Assembly (NCBI RefSeq): GCF_019956415.1
Contig: NZ_JAHBDK010000031.1
Location: 62,001-126,000 of the forward strand
Source: Pseudomonas sp. GL-B-19
GTDB lineage: Bacteria > Pseudomonadota > Gammaproteobacteria > Pseudomonadales > Pseudomonadaceae
DNA length: 64,000 nt
Reading direction: 5' to 3'
Shown here: piece after piece, positions 54,456 to 64,000 of the stretch
Layout of the letters: the number at the start of each line of letters is the position of its first letter
How positions within the stretch are numbered: the first letter of the stretch is position 1
Notes under the pieces: model-generated
Database searches by the model: none
Seen by the model: only the letters and a program-made list of their open reading frames with translations
Told to the model about the DNA's origin: nothing
Made by a program: the position numbers and the translations under genes

Positions 54456-54610
54456 AGGCGGACTCCTTTTTTCTTTTGTCGGCGAACGCAGTCCCGTACG
54501 GCTGTCCATTCCTGGCTGCCGGGAAAATCAACGTTCGCGAGAAGCAGCTCTTCATGCGGGTAAAACCACATGAGATCGAGCCATAAGCGCAGCCTCGTCA
54601 GGCTAACTTG

Positions 54611-54649
54611 CTGATTTTTCAGCCCCTGATACGAGTGCCGTAACAGGGG
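54611..54649 (-). other. Hairpin in the osmoprotectant operon leader
   Basis: CCCCTG/CAGGGG with an inner TACG/CGTA stem (54623-54649) sits next to a short CTGA/TCAG hairpin (54611-54622), about 160 nt before the first permease. No T-run follows on the minus strand. It could be a leader structure, but no function can be read from it. No gene is seen in 54456-54911. Confidence 0.35.
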
Positions 54650-54723
54650 AGTGGACGTCTGCACCTTTTAAAAGGTTCCATATTTAACAGCAGATAGCCA
54701 CCCTTGATGCCCAACCACGTACC

Positions 54724-54810
54724 TGTAGGAGCCGGCTTGCCGGCGATGGCATCACCTCGGTGTATCTGACAGACCGAGGCGATGCCATCGCCGGCAAGCC
54801 GGCTCCTACA
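54724..54810. repeat. REPIN (GCCGGCTTGCCGGC type) upstream of prfC
   Basis: Perfect 30-bp inverted arms (54724-54753 and 54781-54810) begin TGTAGGAGCCGGCTTGCCGG, with further inner CCTCGG/CCGAGG pairing. It sits between divergent transcription units. Confidence 0.92.
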
Positions 54811-54911
54811 GAGTGATGCGGTGTTCGGTGGGCCTACGAGCGGTGGTCCGTGACAGTCGGTTTGCGCTATACTCGCCGCCCTTTTTTGAATCACCTGCCA
54901 GGCGATTTCCC

Positions 54912-56495
<1,584 letters not shown>

Positions 56496-56516
56496 GCGCT
56501 GAGTCGAAACACCGAA

Positions 56517-56546
56517 AACCCCGTTGCGAAAGCTGCGGGGTTTTTT
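56517..56546 (+). terminator. Intrinsic terminator after prfC
   Basis: A CCCCG/CGGGG stem is extended inward to a GAAA tetraloop and followed by six T. Confidence 0.88.
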
Positions 56547-56565
56547 GTTGCCTGAAGCATTCCCC

Positions 56566-56670
56566 CTGTGGGAGTGAGCCGGCTCCGGGCGGCGTTCCGA
56601 CGATGCATTTTTTCATGCAACGCCGGTGTTGAAGGTTAGTCAGCCATCGCGAGCACGCTTGCTCCCACAG
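56566..56670. repeat. Degenerate REPIN with hybrid arms
   Basis: The left arm CTGTGGGAGTGAGCCGGCTC and right arm TCGCGAGCACGCTTGCTCCC are imperfect partners. The left-arm continuation (CCGGGCGGCGTTCCGACGAT) recurs inverted in the repeat at 58994-59097. Confidence 0.75.
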
Positions 56671-56742
56671 GTTTTGTGTTGGCAGGCCGTTTCCTGGCTG
56701 ATTTATGCCGCTTCGCCTTAGCGCACCGGACTCTAGATGACA

Positions 56743-56830
56743 TCGATCATCCAGAAATATCTCCAAGACTTTTCCGCCGTTCAAACCTGCGTGATCCGCT
56801 GACATCCAGCAGCTGCGTCAGGGCATGGCG
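56743..56830 (+). pseudogene. Decayed duplicate of an internal prfC segment
   Basis: The stretch around 56772-56824 aligns with prfC 56094-56147. The blocks GATCCGCTGA, ATCC and CTGCGTCAGGGC are identical, most other differences are clustered, and there is a one-base gap. Translated, FRRSNLRDPLTS corresponds to [12 protein letters not shown] of RF3. The similarity fades on both sides and the frame is broken, so it is a remnant rather than a gene. Other bases in 56496-56985 show only a terminator and a REPIN. Confidence 0.65.
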
Positions 56831-56985
56831 AAGCCTGAGTCGACACGTATGTAAAGTATTTCTGTCGGTTTCCTTTCTGGGGTTTGTAGCTCGAGTCTAC
56901 TTTTCAATACCCCAGTCTTTTACCGGCGACAGCTCAATTGTTGACGTCTAGTGTTCGGAGGACATTTCGCAAACAGTGACCTTCC

Positions 56986-57270
56986 ATGAGCAGGCGCACC
57001 CGACAAATGGACGTGATGAAAAGCGGTATAGATACGTTGGTAACCATGCGACCAAACAGCCCGATTTCTGTCATCGAGCGTTACTACGATCTGATAGCCA
57101 GTACAGCTGCCGATTTCGAAGTCTGTAGCAGCGATGCTTTTGAACCTTCCATGAGGTTGCCTGCGCAGTATTTTTACGATGCAAACCATAAAATTCGCTC
57201 GGATATTCCTTTCGTTTCAAAAGGCATTAACAGTCATGTGAGTCTCGATCTGGACCAATGGAATGATTAG
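56986..57270 (+). CDS. Unknown small protein upstream of the MFS exporter
   Basis: Not recognised. The 94-residue product (or 87 residues from ATG 57007) has no signal peptide or membrane helix; it contains SPISVIERYYDLIASTAADF and ends HVSLDLDQWND. The start is uncertain because no ribosome binding site is well placed; a GGAGG at 56957-56961 is too far from either ATG. The frame overlaps the exporter start by 8 nt, which suggests coupling. Codon use is more AT-rich than in the neighbouring core genes. It could be a substrate or partner of the exporter, but that is speculation. Confidence 0.5.
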   Translation: MSRRTRQMDVMKSGIDTLVTMRPNSPISVIERYYDLIASTAADFEVCSSDAFEPSMRLPAQYFYDANHKIRSDIPFVSKGINSHVSLDLDQWND

Positions 57271-58501
57271 TCGGTTTACTCATGTGACTCGGCTCGCTGG
57301 CTACTTCTGTCCAATGGCCTGGGTCCTTGCTGCGTTGATTTTTATCAGCCGATTGAGTGCCATGGTCAAACTATTCATGGCGTTTTACCTGCGTCAGGAA
57401 CTGGGATTTCCGATTGAGACGGTTGGCTGGTTGTTATCCGGTTACGGGGCCGGCTTACCGGTAGGTTCTATGGTGGGAGGGCTGCTGAGTAATCATTTCC
57501 CCACTGCGCGGCTCACCGCCGCGTTGTTTTTTGTCTCTGCATGGATACTGGTCTTGTTGGGGCTGGTCACTGATGTGTCTTTTCTTGCCGGGTTACTGCT
57601 GTTCAGTGGTGCGCTCGACGGTGCAATTCGTACGCTTCATCAGCGTTTGCTTATGGAGCATTGCGAAGTTAAGCAACGTGCTCGCGCTCAGTCGTTGAGC
57701 CGTGTCGGGAGCAATCTGGGGATGGCGGTAGCTGGAGTGGCGGGTGGCGTCCTGGCGCAGACTGATTTTCGCCTGCTGTTTTTTGTCAGTGCGGCAATGA
57801 CGGTGCTGGCATTGGTCTGGTTTGTCCGGTCGACATTTCATCGCAAAGCTTTTTTGATGAAGGGGGCCACCGATACGGATTCAGTTTCATGCGTGCCGTA
57901 TCGGGACAAGCATTTCCTTTGGTTGTTGGGGGCGTCTGTCTTGCTCGGCCTGGCCTTTGAACCGGTTTACAGCATGCTGGGCAATTACTTGCTCGATTAC
58001 TATCAGTTAGGTACGGAGGTCATCGGGTGGCAATTCGCTTTGAATGCGATGCTAGTGGTGACGTTGCAGATTCCGTTGTCTCACTGGGCGGAGCGAGGGG
58101 GCGCGCGACGGCAACTGTTGGCAGGCAGTTTGTTGTTGGCTTGCGGACTGGGAATGCTGCCTCTGGGTTCCGGAATGTTGTTTGTCTGCCTGTCGACGGT
58201 CGTTTGGACGGTTGGTGAAATTCTCTTTATGCCGACTCTCAATGTGCTGGTCATGCAGCGTGCGCAAGCGGGCAAGAGCGGGCAGTACTTTGGTCTTTTT
58301 ACCATGTGCTGGAGTGCGAGCGTGCTGCTTTCGCCGACGCTTGGAGGCCAGCTCTATGGTTATTTTGGCGGGCATAGCGTCTGGCTCGCCAGCGCGGCTC
58401 TGGCGTTGTCGTCTCTACCGCTGATTTATCAAGCGACTCGTGTGTCGGAGCAGGAAAGAGTATTTTTATCGGCGATCAGTGATCCTGCTTCATTTAGCTG
58501 A
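57263..58501 (+). CDS. MFS transporter
   Basis: A 12-helix major facilitator of 412 residues. The loop after helix 2 (GGLLSNHFPTARL) and the pseudo-repeat in the second half (SHWAERGGARRQLLAG) fit drug/metabolite exporters, though the canonical motif A is weak. Helices are evenly spaced from about residue 15 to 395. The substrate is unknown. It overlaps the unknown small ORF by 8 nt and its base composition is lower in GC than that of prfC or dpp, consistent with an accessory origin. Confidence 0.85.
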   Translation: MISRFTHVTRLAGYFCPMAWVLAALIFISRLSAMVKLFMAFYLRQELGFPIETVGWLLSGYGAGLPVGSMVGGLLSNHFPTARLTAALFFVSAWILVLLGLVTDVSFLAGLLLFSGALDGAIRTLHQRLLMEHCEVKQRARAQSLSRVGSNLGMAVAGVAGGVLAQTDFRLLFFVSAAMTVLALVWFVRSTFHRKAFLMKGATDTDSVSCVPYRDKHFLWLLGASVLLGLAFEPVYSMLGNYLLDYYQLGTEVIGWQFALNAMLVVTLQIPLSHWAERGGARRQLLAGSLLLACGLGMLPLGSGMLFVCLSTVVWTVGEILFMPTLNVLVMQRAQAGKSGQYFGLFTMCWSASVLLSPTLGGQLYGYFGGHSVWLASAALALSSLPLIYQATRVSEQERVFLSAISDPASFS

Positions 58502-58656
58502 TCTGGTTATAGACCTTATTCAAAACCAATCTCCCCGCCAATGGCATTTCCACCGCCTCGTTAGCGTCCTACTGGAGAACCACGCTGATCGGAACTAGAT
58601 TTGACTCAGCGTCAGTCAGGCGCCCAAGCGTCACCCCAAAAAGGATGGATTCGGCT

Positions 58657-58911
58657 ATGAGCATTTTTCAACGCATTGTGCTGTTGCTTAAGGTTTTAGT
58701 GATGTTGTGCGTGGGTATGTCGGCGGCATGGGCAGAGTGCCCGGACCATGGTGAACAGGCGTCGAGCGGCCAGGTAACACACACTGGCCTGATGATCGCC
58801 AAGGGCGAATCAGAGCCTGGGGACCAAGATCAGGGTGGCAGCAAGGACGATGACGATTCGACCACTGAAGAGCCGGACACCGACGACGATGAAGGCGATA
58901 GCCAAACGTAA
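58657..58911 (+). CDS. Small secreted acidic protein
   Basis: Not recognised. The 84-residue product has a clear Sec signal peptide (residues 1-26, MSIFQRIVLLLKV...SAAWA) followed by a mature part with one Cys and a C-terminal tail of Asp/Glu/Ser/Thr (KDDDDSTTEEPDTDDDEGD). The mature protein is about 58 residues and highly acidic. ATG 58657 is preferred to ATG 58645, where AAGG abuts the start. A role in cation binding or as an exported partner of the MFS protein is possible but unsupported. The 155-bp gap before it shows nothing else. Confidence 0.6.
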   Translation: MSIFQRIVLLLKVLVMLCVGMSAAWAECPDHGEQASSGQVTHTGLMIAKGESEPGDQDQGGSKDDDDSTTEEPDTDDDEGDSQT

Positions 58912-58920
58912 CTGACGTAC

Positions 58921-58972
58921 AAAATAAAACCCCTTCTGCCCCGATAGCTAAGCAATCGAAGTAGAAGGGGTT
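58921..58972 (-). terminator. Terminator of the dpp operon
   Basis: AACCCCTTCT (58928-58937) pairs with AGAAGGGGTT (58963-58972); on the minus strand it is followed by TTTTATTTT. It can end dppABCDF transcription and lies just past the convergent small secreted protein gene. Confidence 0.7.
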
Positions 58973-58993
58973 AGTGAACAGCTCCGATATCCC

Positions 58994-59097
58994 TGTGGGA
59001 GCGAGCCTGCTCGCGAAGGCGTCAGGTCAGTCGACATCAATGTCGAATGAAAGGGCGCAATCGTCGGAACGCCGCCCGGAGCCGGCTCGCTCCCACA
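58994..59097. repeat. REPIN variant after dppF
   Basis: The left arm is TGTGGGAGCGAGCCTGCTCG; the right arm is a different variant (GGAGCCGGCTCGCTCCCACA) preceded by GTCGGAACGCCGCCC. It appears to be a mosaic of two REP types. Confidence 0.8.
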
Positions 59098-59100
59098 TTT

Positions 59101-60081
59101 TTACGCTGCGCCGTCGATGAACTGCTCGGCGTAATGGCACGCCACCTGGCGGCTGTCGAGCAGGCGCAAGGCCGGCTCTTCGGTGCTGCAACGCTCGGTG
59201 GCGTACGGGCATCGCTTGTGGAAAGCGCAGCCGGACGGTGGGTTCAACGGGTTAGGCAACTCGCCGACGATTTTGATTTTCGGCTTGTTCGGGTCCGGGT
59301 GAATGGTCGGCGTGGCCGACAACAGCGCCTGGGTGTACGGGTGCAGAGGGCGCTCGTAGATGTCGTTCTTCGGACCCATTTCCACCGGGCGACCGAGGTA
59401 CATCACCATCACGTCATCAGCCACGTGTTGCACCACCGCCAGGTTGTGCGAGATGAACACGTAGGCGGTGTTGAACTCTTGCTGCAAATCCATGAACAGG
59501 TTCAACACCTGCGCCTGGATCGACACGTCCAATGCCGAGGTCGGCTCATCCGCTACCAGCACTTTAGGCTGCAACATCATCGCGCGGGCCAGGGCAATCC
59601 GCTGGCGTTGACCGCCGGAGAACATGTGCGGATAACGCTGGTAGTGCTCGGGACGCAAGCCCACCTGCTTCATCATCGCCTGGACTTTCTCGCGACGTTC
59701 GGATGCACTCAGGTTGGTGTTGATCAGCAGCGGTTCGCCGAGCTGGTCACCGACTTTTTGCCGAGGGTTCAGCGACGCGTACGGGCTCTGGAACACCATC
59801 TGCACGTCTTTGCGCAGTTGCTTGCGCTGGGCCTTGTCGGCACCGGTGACTTCCTGGCCGGCGATTTTCAAGGAGCCGGAGGACGGCTCTTCGATCAGCG
59901 TCAAAGCACGGGCCAGGGTGGATTTGCCACAGCCCGACTCGCCTACAACGGCGAGGGTCTTGCCGGCTTCCAGTTCGAAAGACACACCGTTCAGGGCGCG
60001 CACGGTCGCATGACCCTTGAACAGGCCACGGGACACTTCGTAGTGACGGGTCAGGTCGCGGGCGGTAAGTACGACGGCCAT
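59101..60081 (-). CDS. dppF: Dipeptide ABC transporter ATPase DppF
   Basis: One of two ATPases of the dipeptide importer. The 326-residue product has Walker A GESGCGKST, signature MFSGGQRQRIALARAM, Walker B VLVADEPTSALD and the oligopeptide-transporter C-terminal motif around NPLNPPSGCAFHKRCPYA, with the Cys cluster (C..C..C) typical of Dpp/Opp ATPases. The start ATG overlaps the dppD stop by 1 nt. Confidence 0.95.
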   Translation of the reverse strand: MAVVLTARDLTRHYEVSRGLFKGHATVRALNGVSFELEAGKTLAVVGESGCGKSTLARALTLIEEPSSGSLKIAGQEVTGADKAQRKQLRKDVQMVFQSPYASLNPRQKVGDQLGEPLLINTNLSASERREKVQAMMKQVGLRPEHYQRYPHMFSGGQRQRIALARAMMLQPKVLVADEPTSALDVSIQAQVLNLFMDLQQEFNTAYVFISHNLAVVQHVADDVMVMYLGRPVEMGPKNDIYERPLHPYTQALLSATPTIHPDPNKPKIKIVGELPNPLNPPSGCAFHKRCPYATERCSTEEPALRLLDSRQVACHYAEQFIDGAA

Positions 60082-61049
60082 TACGCCACCTCCTGATTCA
60101 GCGGGTAGAAGCAGCGGGCAAGGCTGTTGCTTTTCGGGTCAAGGGTTGGGCGTTGCTGACGGCAGTTTTCCTGCACGTACGGGCAACGCGGCGACAGCAG
60201 GCAACCCTGCGGACGGTCATAACGACCTGGAACGATGCCTGGCAGCGTGGCCAGGCGCGTGGCACCGAGGCTGTGTTCCGGAATCGCCTTGAGCAATGCT
60301 TCGCTGTACGGATGCGCCGGAATGTCGAACAGCTGTGGCACTTGACCGACTTCAACCGCTTGGCCGGCGTACATCACACACACGCGCTGGGCGGTTTCGG
60401 CCACGACCGCGAGGTCGTGGGTAATCAGCACCAGGCCCATGTTCTGTTCTTTCTGCAACGCCAGCAGCAGGTCCATGATCTGCGCCTGAATCGTTACGTC
60501 CAGTGCAGTGGTCGGTTCGTCAGCGATCAGCAGTTTCGGTTCGCCGGCAATCGCCATGGCGATCGCCACACGCTGGCTCATACCGCCGGACAGTTGGTGC
60601 GGGTAAGCGTCCATACGGCTCGCGGCGCCAGGGATTTCCACTTTTTCCAGCAGCTCGATGGCACGCTTGCGGGCTTGCTTGCCGGACATTTTCAGGTGCA
60701 GGCGCAGCACTTCTTCGATCTGGAAACCGACGGTGTAGCTCGGGTTCAGTGCGGTCATCGGGTCCTGGAAGACCATGGCCAGGTCTTTGCCGACGATTTG
60801 CCGGCGCTGACGGTTGCTGAGCTTGAGCATGTTCTTGCCATCGAAATTCAGGGCGTCGGCGGTGACGATCCCCGGATGTTCGATCAGGCCCATCAGCGCC
60901 ATCATGGTCACGGATTTACCGGAACCCGACTCGCCAACGATGGCCAGGACTTCGCCTTTTTCCACAGTAATGTCGAGGCCGTCGACCACCGGAACGGCGT
61001 TCTTGTCGCCGAAGCGAACGTTGAGATTCTTGATTTCTAACAGTGACAT
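60081..61049 (-). CDS. dppD: Dipeptide ABC transporter ATPase DppD
   Basis: The second ATPase of the importer. The 322-residue product has Walker [10 protein letters not shown], signature [14 protein letters not shown], Walker [13 protein letters not shown] and the C-terminal Cys-rich [16 protein letters not shown] 61049 follows AGGAGATTC; an open frame continues upstream into dppC. It is coupled to dppF. Confidence 0.95.
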   Translation of the reverse strand: MSLLEIKNLNVRFGDKNAVPVVDGLDITVEKGEVLAIVGESGSGKSVTMMALMGLIEHPGIVTADALNFDGKNMLKLSNRQRRQIVGKDLAMVFQDPMTALNPSYTVGFQIEEVLRLHLKMSGKQARKRAIELLEKVEIPGAASRMDAYPHQLSGGMSQRVAIAMAIAGEPKLLIADEPTTALDVTIQAQIMDLLLALQKEQNMGLVLITHDLAVVAETAQRVCVMYAGQAVEVGQVPQLFDIPAHPYSEALLKAIPEHSLGATRLATLPGIVPGRYDRPQGCLLSPRCPYVQENCRQQRPTLDPKSNSLARCFYPLNQEVA

Positions 61050-61059
61050 TTGAATCTCC

Positions 61060-61977
61060 TCAGGCGGCGTTCTTGAGTTTCGGGTCCAGCGCATCGCGCA
61101 GGCCGTCGCCCATCAAGTTGATTGCCAGCACGCTGAGCAAAATGGTCAAACCAGGCAGGCTTACCACCCACCAGGCGCGTTCGATGTAGTCGCGAGCCGA
61201 AGCCAGCATGGTGCCCCACTCAGGGGTTGGCGGTTGTACGCCAAGACCGAGGAAGCCCAGTGCGGCGGCATCGAGAATCGCCGAGGAGAAGCTCAAGGTG
61301 GCCTGAACGATCAGCGGTGCCATGCAGTTAGGCAGCACGGTGATGAACATCAGGCGTGGCAGCGTGGCACCGGCCAGGCGCGCGGCGGTCACGTAGTCGC
61401 GGTTCAGTTCGCCCATCACCGCGGCGCGGGTCAGACGAACATAGGACGGCAGGGACACCACGGCGATGGCGATCACGGTGTTGATCAGGCCAGGGCCGAG
61501 GATGGCAACAATCGCCACGGCCAGCAGCAGGGACGGCAGGGCCAGCATGATGTCCATCAGACGCATGATGGTCGGGCCGAGCAGGCGTGGGAAGAAACCG
61601 GCGAACAGACCCAGCAGGATCCCCGGAATCAACGACATCACCACCGACGACAAACCGATCATCAGCGACAGACGCGAGCCAGCGATCAGGCGCGACAGCA
61701 GGTCGCGACCCAATTCATCGGTGCCGAGCAGGAACTGCAACTGCCCACCTTCCAGCCAGGCTGGCGGGGTCAGCAGGAAGTCACGGTACTGTTCGCTCGG
61801 GTTATGCGGGGCAACCCACGGCGCGAAGATCGCGCAGAAAATCACCAGCAACATGAACATCAGGCCGGCGACGGCGCCTTTGTTGCGGGAAAACGCGTGC
61901 CAGAATTCTTTGTACGGGGACGGGTACAGCAGGCTTTGATCGACTGCTACCGCTGGAATTGGAGTGGTCATGGTCAT
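61060..61977 (-). CDS. dppC: Dipeptide ABC transporter permease DppC
   Basis: An inner-membrane permease with an N-terminal cytosolic stretch, about six helices and the conserved loop [19 protein letters not shown]. The 305-residue length assumes ATG 61977, 4 nt after the dppB stop; ATG 61971 is nearly as good. Confidence 0.94.
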   Translation of the reverse strand: MTMTTPIPAVAVDQSLLYPSPYKEFWHAFSRNKGAVAGLMFMLLVIFCAIFAPWVAPHNPSEQYRDFLLTPPAWLEGGQLQFLLGTDELGRDLLSRLIAGSRLSLMIGLSSVVMSLIPGILLGLFAGFFPRLLGPTIMRLMDIMLALPSLLLAVAIVAILGPGLINTVIAIAVVSLPSYVRLTRAAVMGELNRDYVTAARLAGATLPRLMFITVLPNCMAPLIVQATLSFSSAILDAAALGFLGLGVQPPTPEWGTMLASARDYIERAWWVVSLPGLTILLSVLAINLMGDGLRDALDPKLKNAA

Positions 61978-61981
61978 GATC

Positions 61982-62992
61982 TCAGCGCTGGTGACGGATG
62001 CGTGGGTTGGCAAAGCCGTAGAGGATGTCCACTACGAAATTGACCACAATCACCAGGCAGGCTATTAACAGGATGCCGTTTTGCACCACGGGATAATCCC
62101 GTGCGCCAATGGCTTCGATCAGCCATTTGCCGATGCCGGGCCACGAGAAGATGGTTTCGGTCAGAACCGCACCCGCCAGCAATGTGCCGACTTGCAGGCC
62201 GACCACGGTCAGTACCGGAATCAGCGCGTTGCGCAGGCCGTGCACGAACACCACGCGCGACGGCGACAGGCCTTTGGCGCGGGCGGTACGAATATAGTCT
62301 TCACGCAGTACTTCGAGCATCGACGAACGGGTCATCCGCGCAATAACGGCCAGCGGGATGGTGCCGAGCACAATGGCCGGCAGGATCAGGTGATGCAGGG
62401 AGTCGAAGAATGCGCCGACGTCATCGGCCAGCAGCGTGTCGATAAGCATGAAGCCGGTGCGCGGCTCGATGTCATAGAGCAGATCGATCCGCCCGGACAC
62501 CGGGGTCCAGCCCAGGCTCACCGAGAAGAACATGATCAGGATCAGGCCCCACCAGAAGATCGGCATCGAGTATCCCGCCAGGGAGATGCCCATCACCCCA
62601 TGGTCGAACAGGGATCCTCGCTTGAGTGCCGCAATCACCCCGGCCAGGAGGCCCAGGATGCCGGCGAACAACAGGGCGGCCATGGACAGTTCCAGGGTCG
62701 CGGGGAATAGAGAGGTGAACTCGCTCCACACGCTTTCACGGGTACGCAGCGATTCGCCGAGGTCGCCGTGAGCCAGTTTGCCGATGTAGTCCAGGTATTG
62801 GGCATACAGCGGTTTGTTCAGACCAAGGCGTTCCATTGCCTGAGCATGCATTTCGGGGTCGACTCGACGTTCGCCCATCATTACTTCCACGGGGTCGCCT
62901 GGAATCATGCGAATCAACGCGAAAGTCAGCAAGGTGATGCCGAAGAACGTGGGGATCAATAACCCCAATCGGCGGGCAATAAAACTAAACAT
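61982..62992 (-). CDS. dppB: Dipeptide ABC transporter permease DppB
   Basis: The partner permease of 336 residues, with an N-terminal helix (RRLGLLIPTFFGITLLTFAL), the periplasmic RMIPGDPVEVMMGE segment and the EAA-like loop RTARAKGLSPSRVVFVHGLRN. It is separated from dppA by 74 nt containing a hairpin. Confidence 0.95.
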   Translation of the reverse strand: MFSFIARRLGLLIPTFFGITLLTFALIRMIPGDPVEVMMGERRVDPEMHAQAMERLGLNKPLYAQYLDYIGKLAHGDLGESLRTRESVWSEFTSLFPATLELSMAALLFAGILGLLAGVIAALKRGSLFDHGVMGISLAGYSMPIFWWGLILIMFFSVSLGWTPVSGRIDLLYDIEPRTGFMLIDTLLADDVGAFFDSLHHLILPAIVLGTIPLAVIARMTRSSMLEVLREDYIRTARAKGLSPSRVVFVHGLRNALIPVLTVVGLQVGTLLAGAVLTETIFSWPGIGKWLIEAIGARDYPVVQNGILLIACLVIVVNFVVDILYGFANPRIRHQR

Positions 62993-63028
62993 CTTCTGGT
63001 CTACCTCATCAGCCGGTTAGGCGTGCCT

Positions 63029-63052
63029 GGTGTCCCTGGAGTCAGGGACACC
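63029..63052 (-). other. Intercistronic hairpin between dppA and dppB
   Basis: GGTGTCCCTG and CAGGGACACC form a perfect 10-bp stem with a 4-nt loop. No T-run follows on the minus strand, so it is more likely to protect the dppA mRNA 3' end, and so favour the binding protein, than to terminate fully. Confidence 0.65.
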
Positions 63053-63066
63053 GGGAGTTTTCTTAT

Positions 63067-64000
63067 TTACTTCACCTGGGTGGTGGCGAAGTTATTCGTG
63101 GTAAGCGGGCTAATGTGATAGCCCTCTACGTTGTTGCGCATTGCAGTAAACATACGGGTGTGTGCCATGCTGATCCATGGCTGGTCCTGATTGAAAACCT
63201 CCTGGGCTTGCTCGTAGAGCGCTGCACGTTCCGTCGGGTTCACTTTAGCTCGGGCTTCGTCGATCAGCGTCTGGAATTTCTCGTTGCACCAGCGTGCGTA
63301 GTTTTCGCCGTTCTTGGCTGCTTCGCAACTCAGCATAGGCGTCAGGAAGTTATCCGGGTCGCCGTTATCACCCGCCCATCCGGCGGAAACCATGTCGTGC
63401 TCGCCGTTTTTCGCACGCTTGAGCATTTCGCCCCATTCCATGACGCGAATATCGACGTTGATCCCGACCTGAGCCAAGTCAGCCTGCATCATCTGCGCAC
63501 CGAGCATCGGGTTCGGGTTGGTCGGACCGCCGCCGTTGCGGGTGAACAGTGTAAATGTAGTGCCTTCTGGTACGCCGGCCTCCTTGAGCAGGGCGCGGGC
63601 CTTGTCCAGATCACGCGGCGGGTTTTTCAGGGCGTGGTTGTAACCCAGCAGGGTGTCAGGGTACGGGTTGACGCCCACGGTTGCATTGCCTTTGCCGAAC
63701 AAAGCATTGACATAGGCGGCCTTGTCGAACGCCATGTCGATGGCTTTGCGCACGCGTACATCGCTCATGTACTTGTGAGAGGTGTTCATCGCGATGTACG
63801 AAACGGTCATCGCGTTCAGCTCATCAACCTTCAGGTTGGTGTCTTTCTTGATGCTCGGGATGTCATCGGGCTTGGGATACAGCGCGATCTGGCATTCGTT
63901 GGCCTTGAGTTTTTGCAGGCGCACATTGTTGTCGGTGGCAATCGCCAGAATCAAGGCTTCAGCGGGTGGTTTGCCACGGAAATACTCCGGGTTGGCCTTG
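63067..64000 (-). CDS. dppA: Dipeptide-binding protein DppA, C-terminal part (runs off window)
   Basis: The periplasmic SBP_bac_5 receptor of the dipeptide importer. The last 311 codons are present; the frame is open to the window edge and begins KANPEYFRGKPPAEALIL. Segments VRKAIDMAFDKAAYVNALFG, NPYPDTLLGYNHAL and GWAGDNGDPDNFLTPMLS are typical. The N-terminus and signal peptide lie outside. A paralogous binding protein (DppA1-3 type) cannot be excluded. Confidence 0.93.
   Translation of the reverse strand, partial: KANPEYFRGKPPAEALILAIATDNNVRLQKLKANECQIALYPKPDDIPSIKKDTNLKVDELNAMTVSYIAMNTSHKYMSDVRVRKAIDMAFDKAAYVNALFGKGNATVGVNPYPDTLLGYNHALKNPPRDLDKARALLKEAGVPEGTTFTLFTRNGGGPTNPNPMLGAQMMQADLAQVGINVDIRVMEWGEMLKRAKNGEHDMVSAGWAGDNGDPDNFLTPMLSCEAAKNGENYARWCNEKFQTLIDEARAKVNPTERAALYEQAQEVFNQDQPWISMAHTRMFTAMRNNVEGYHISPLTTNNFATTQVK

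Noticed and set aside
54428..54664. 78-codon minus-strand frame in the osmoprotectant operon leader
   Set aside because: It overlaps the first permease start, has no ribosome binding site and no recognisable features.
54813..54911. N-terminal extension of PrfC
   Set aside because: The extension is not typical of RF3; the ATG at 54912 gives the canonical start.

Overview
The window is chromosomal DNA of a Pseudomonas of the P. fluorescens group. The evidence is gene order: recN/grpE-dnaK-dnaJ-dapB-carAB-greA, then yhbY/rlmE-ftsH-folP-glmM-tpiA-secG, two tRNAs, and rimP-nusA-infB-rbfA-truB-rpsO-pnp. Further support comes from the fruR/fruBKA locus with a Pseudomonas-type Cra operator, a piuABC-like iron locus beside an ornithine/lysine decarboxylase, and many REP/REPIN-type GTGGGAGCGAGC palindromes. 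No rRNA, CRISPR array, prophage or transposase gene was seen. The species cannot be fixed from this sequence alone.

Region 1 (1-27,000) is housekeeping and almost all on the + strand. recN (minus, 5' end only) diverges from the heat-shock genes; between them lie a LexA-type box and a near-consensus sigma-32 promoter. dapB is followed by a carA leader with an intrinsic terminator 45 nt before carA. FtsH, folate, cell-wall-precursor and glycolytic genes lead to tRNA-Leu(GAG), initiator tRNA-fMet(CAU) and the transcription/translation operon rimP-nusA-infB-rbfA-truB-rpsO-pnp. tRNA-Thr(CGU) closes the region.

Region 2 (27,000-50,400) is metabolic and transport DNA: nadC (minus) diverging from ampDE, a chemotaxis receptor, a small zinc-ribbon membrane protein, tatD and fruR (minus) diverging from the fructose PTS fruBKA, a Tat-exported PhoD-like phosphatase, a PepSY-flavodoxin-reductase fusion, a TonB receptor, PiuC, a Sel1 protein and speC.

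Region 3 (50,400-64,000) holds a quaternary-amine/osmoprotectant ABC operon (permease-binding protein-permease-ATPase, minus strand), prfC, a short accessory-looking patch (unknown small ORF, MFS exporter, small acidic secreted protein), and a dipeptide ABC operon dppABCDF (minus; dppA runs off the window).

The main unusual points are: a 268-bp element with perfect 27-bp terminal inverted repeats and two inner hairpins, lying exactly at the permease/ATPase junction of the osmoprotectant operon; a candidate ~95-nt small RNA or leader upstream of speC with a clear promoter and terminator; a decayed duplicate of an internal prfC segment at the edge of the accessory patch; and several families of REPIN palindromes. 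All functions are inferred from sequence motifs and gene order; no database search was run.
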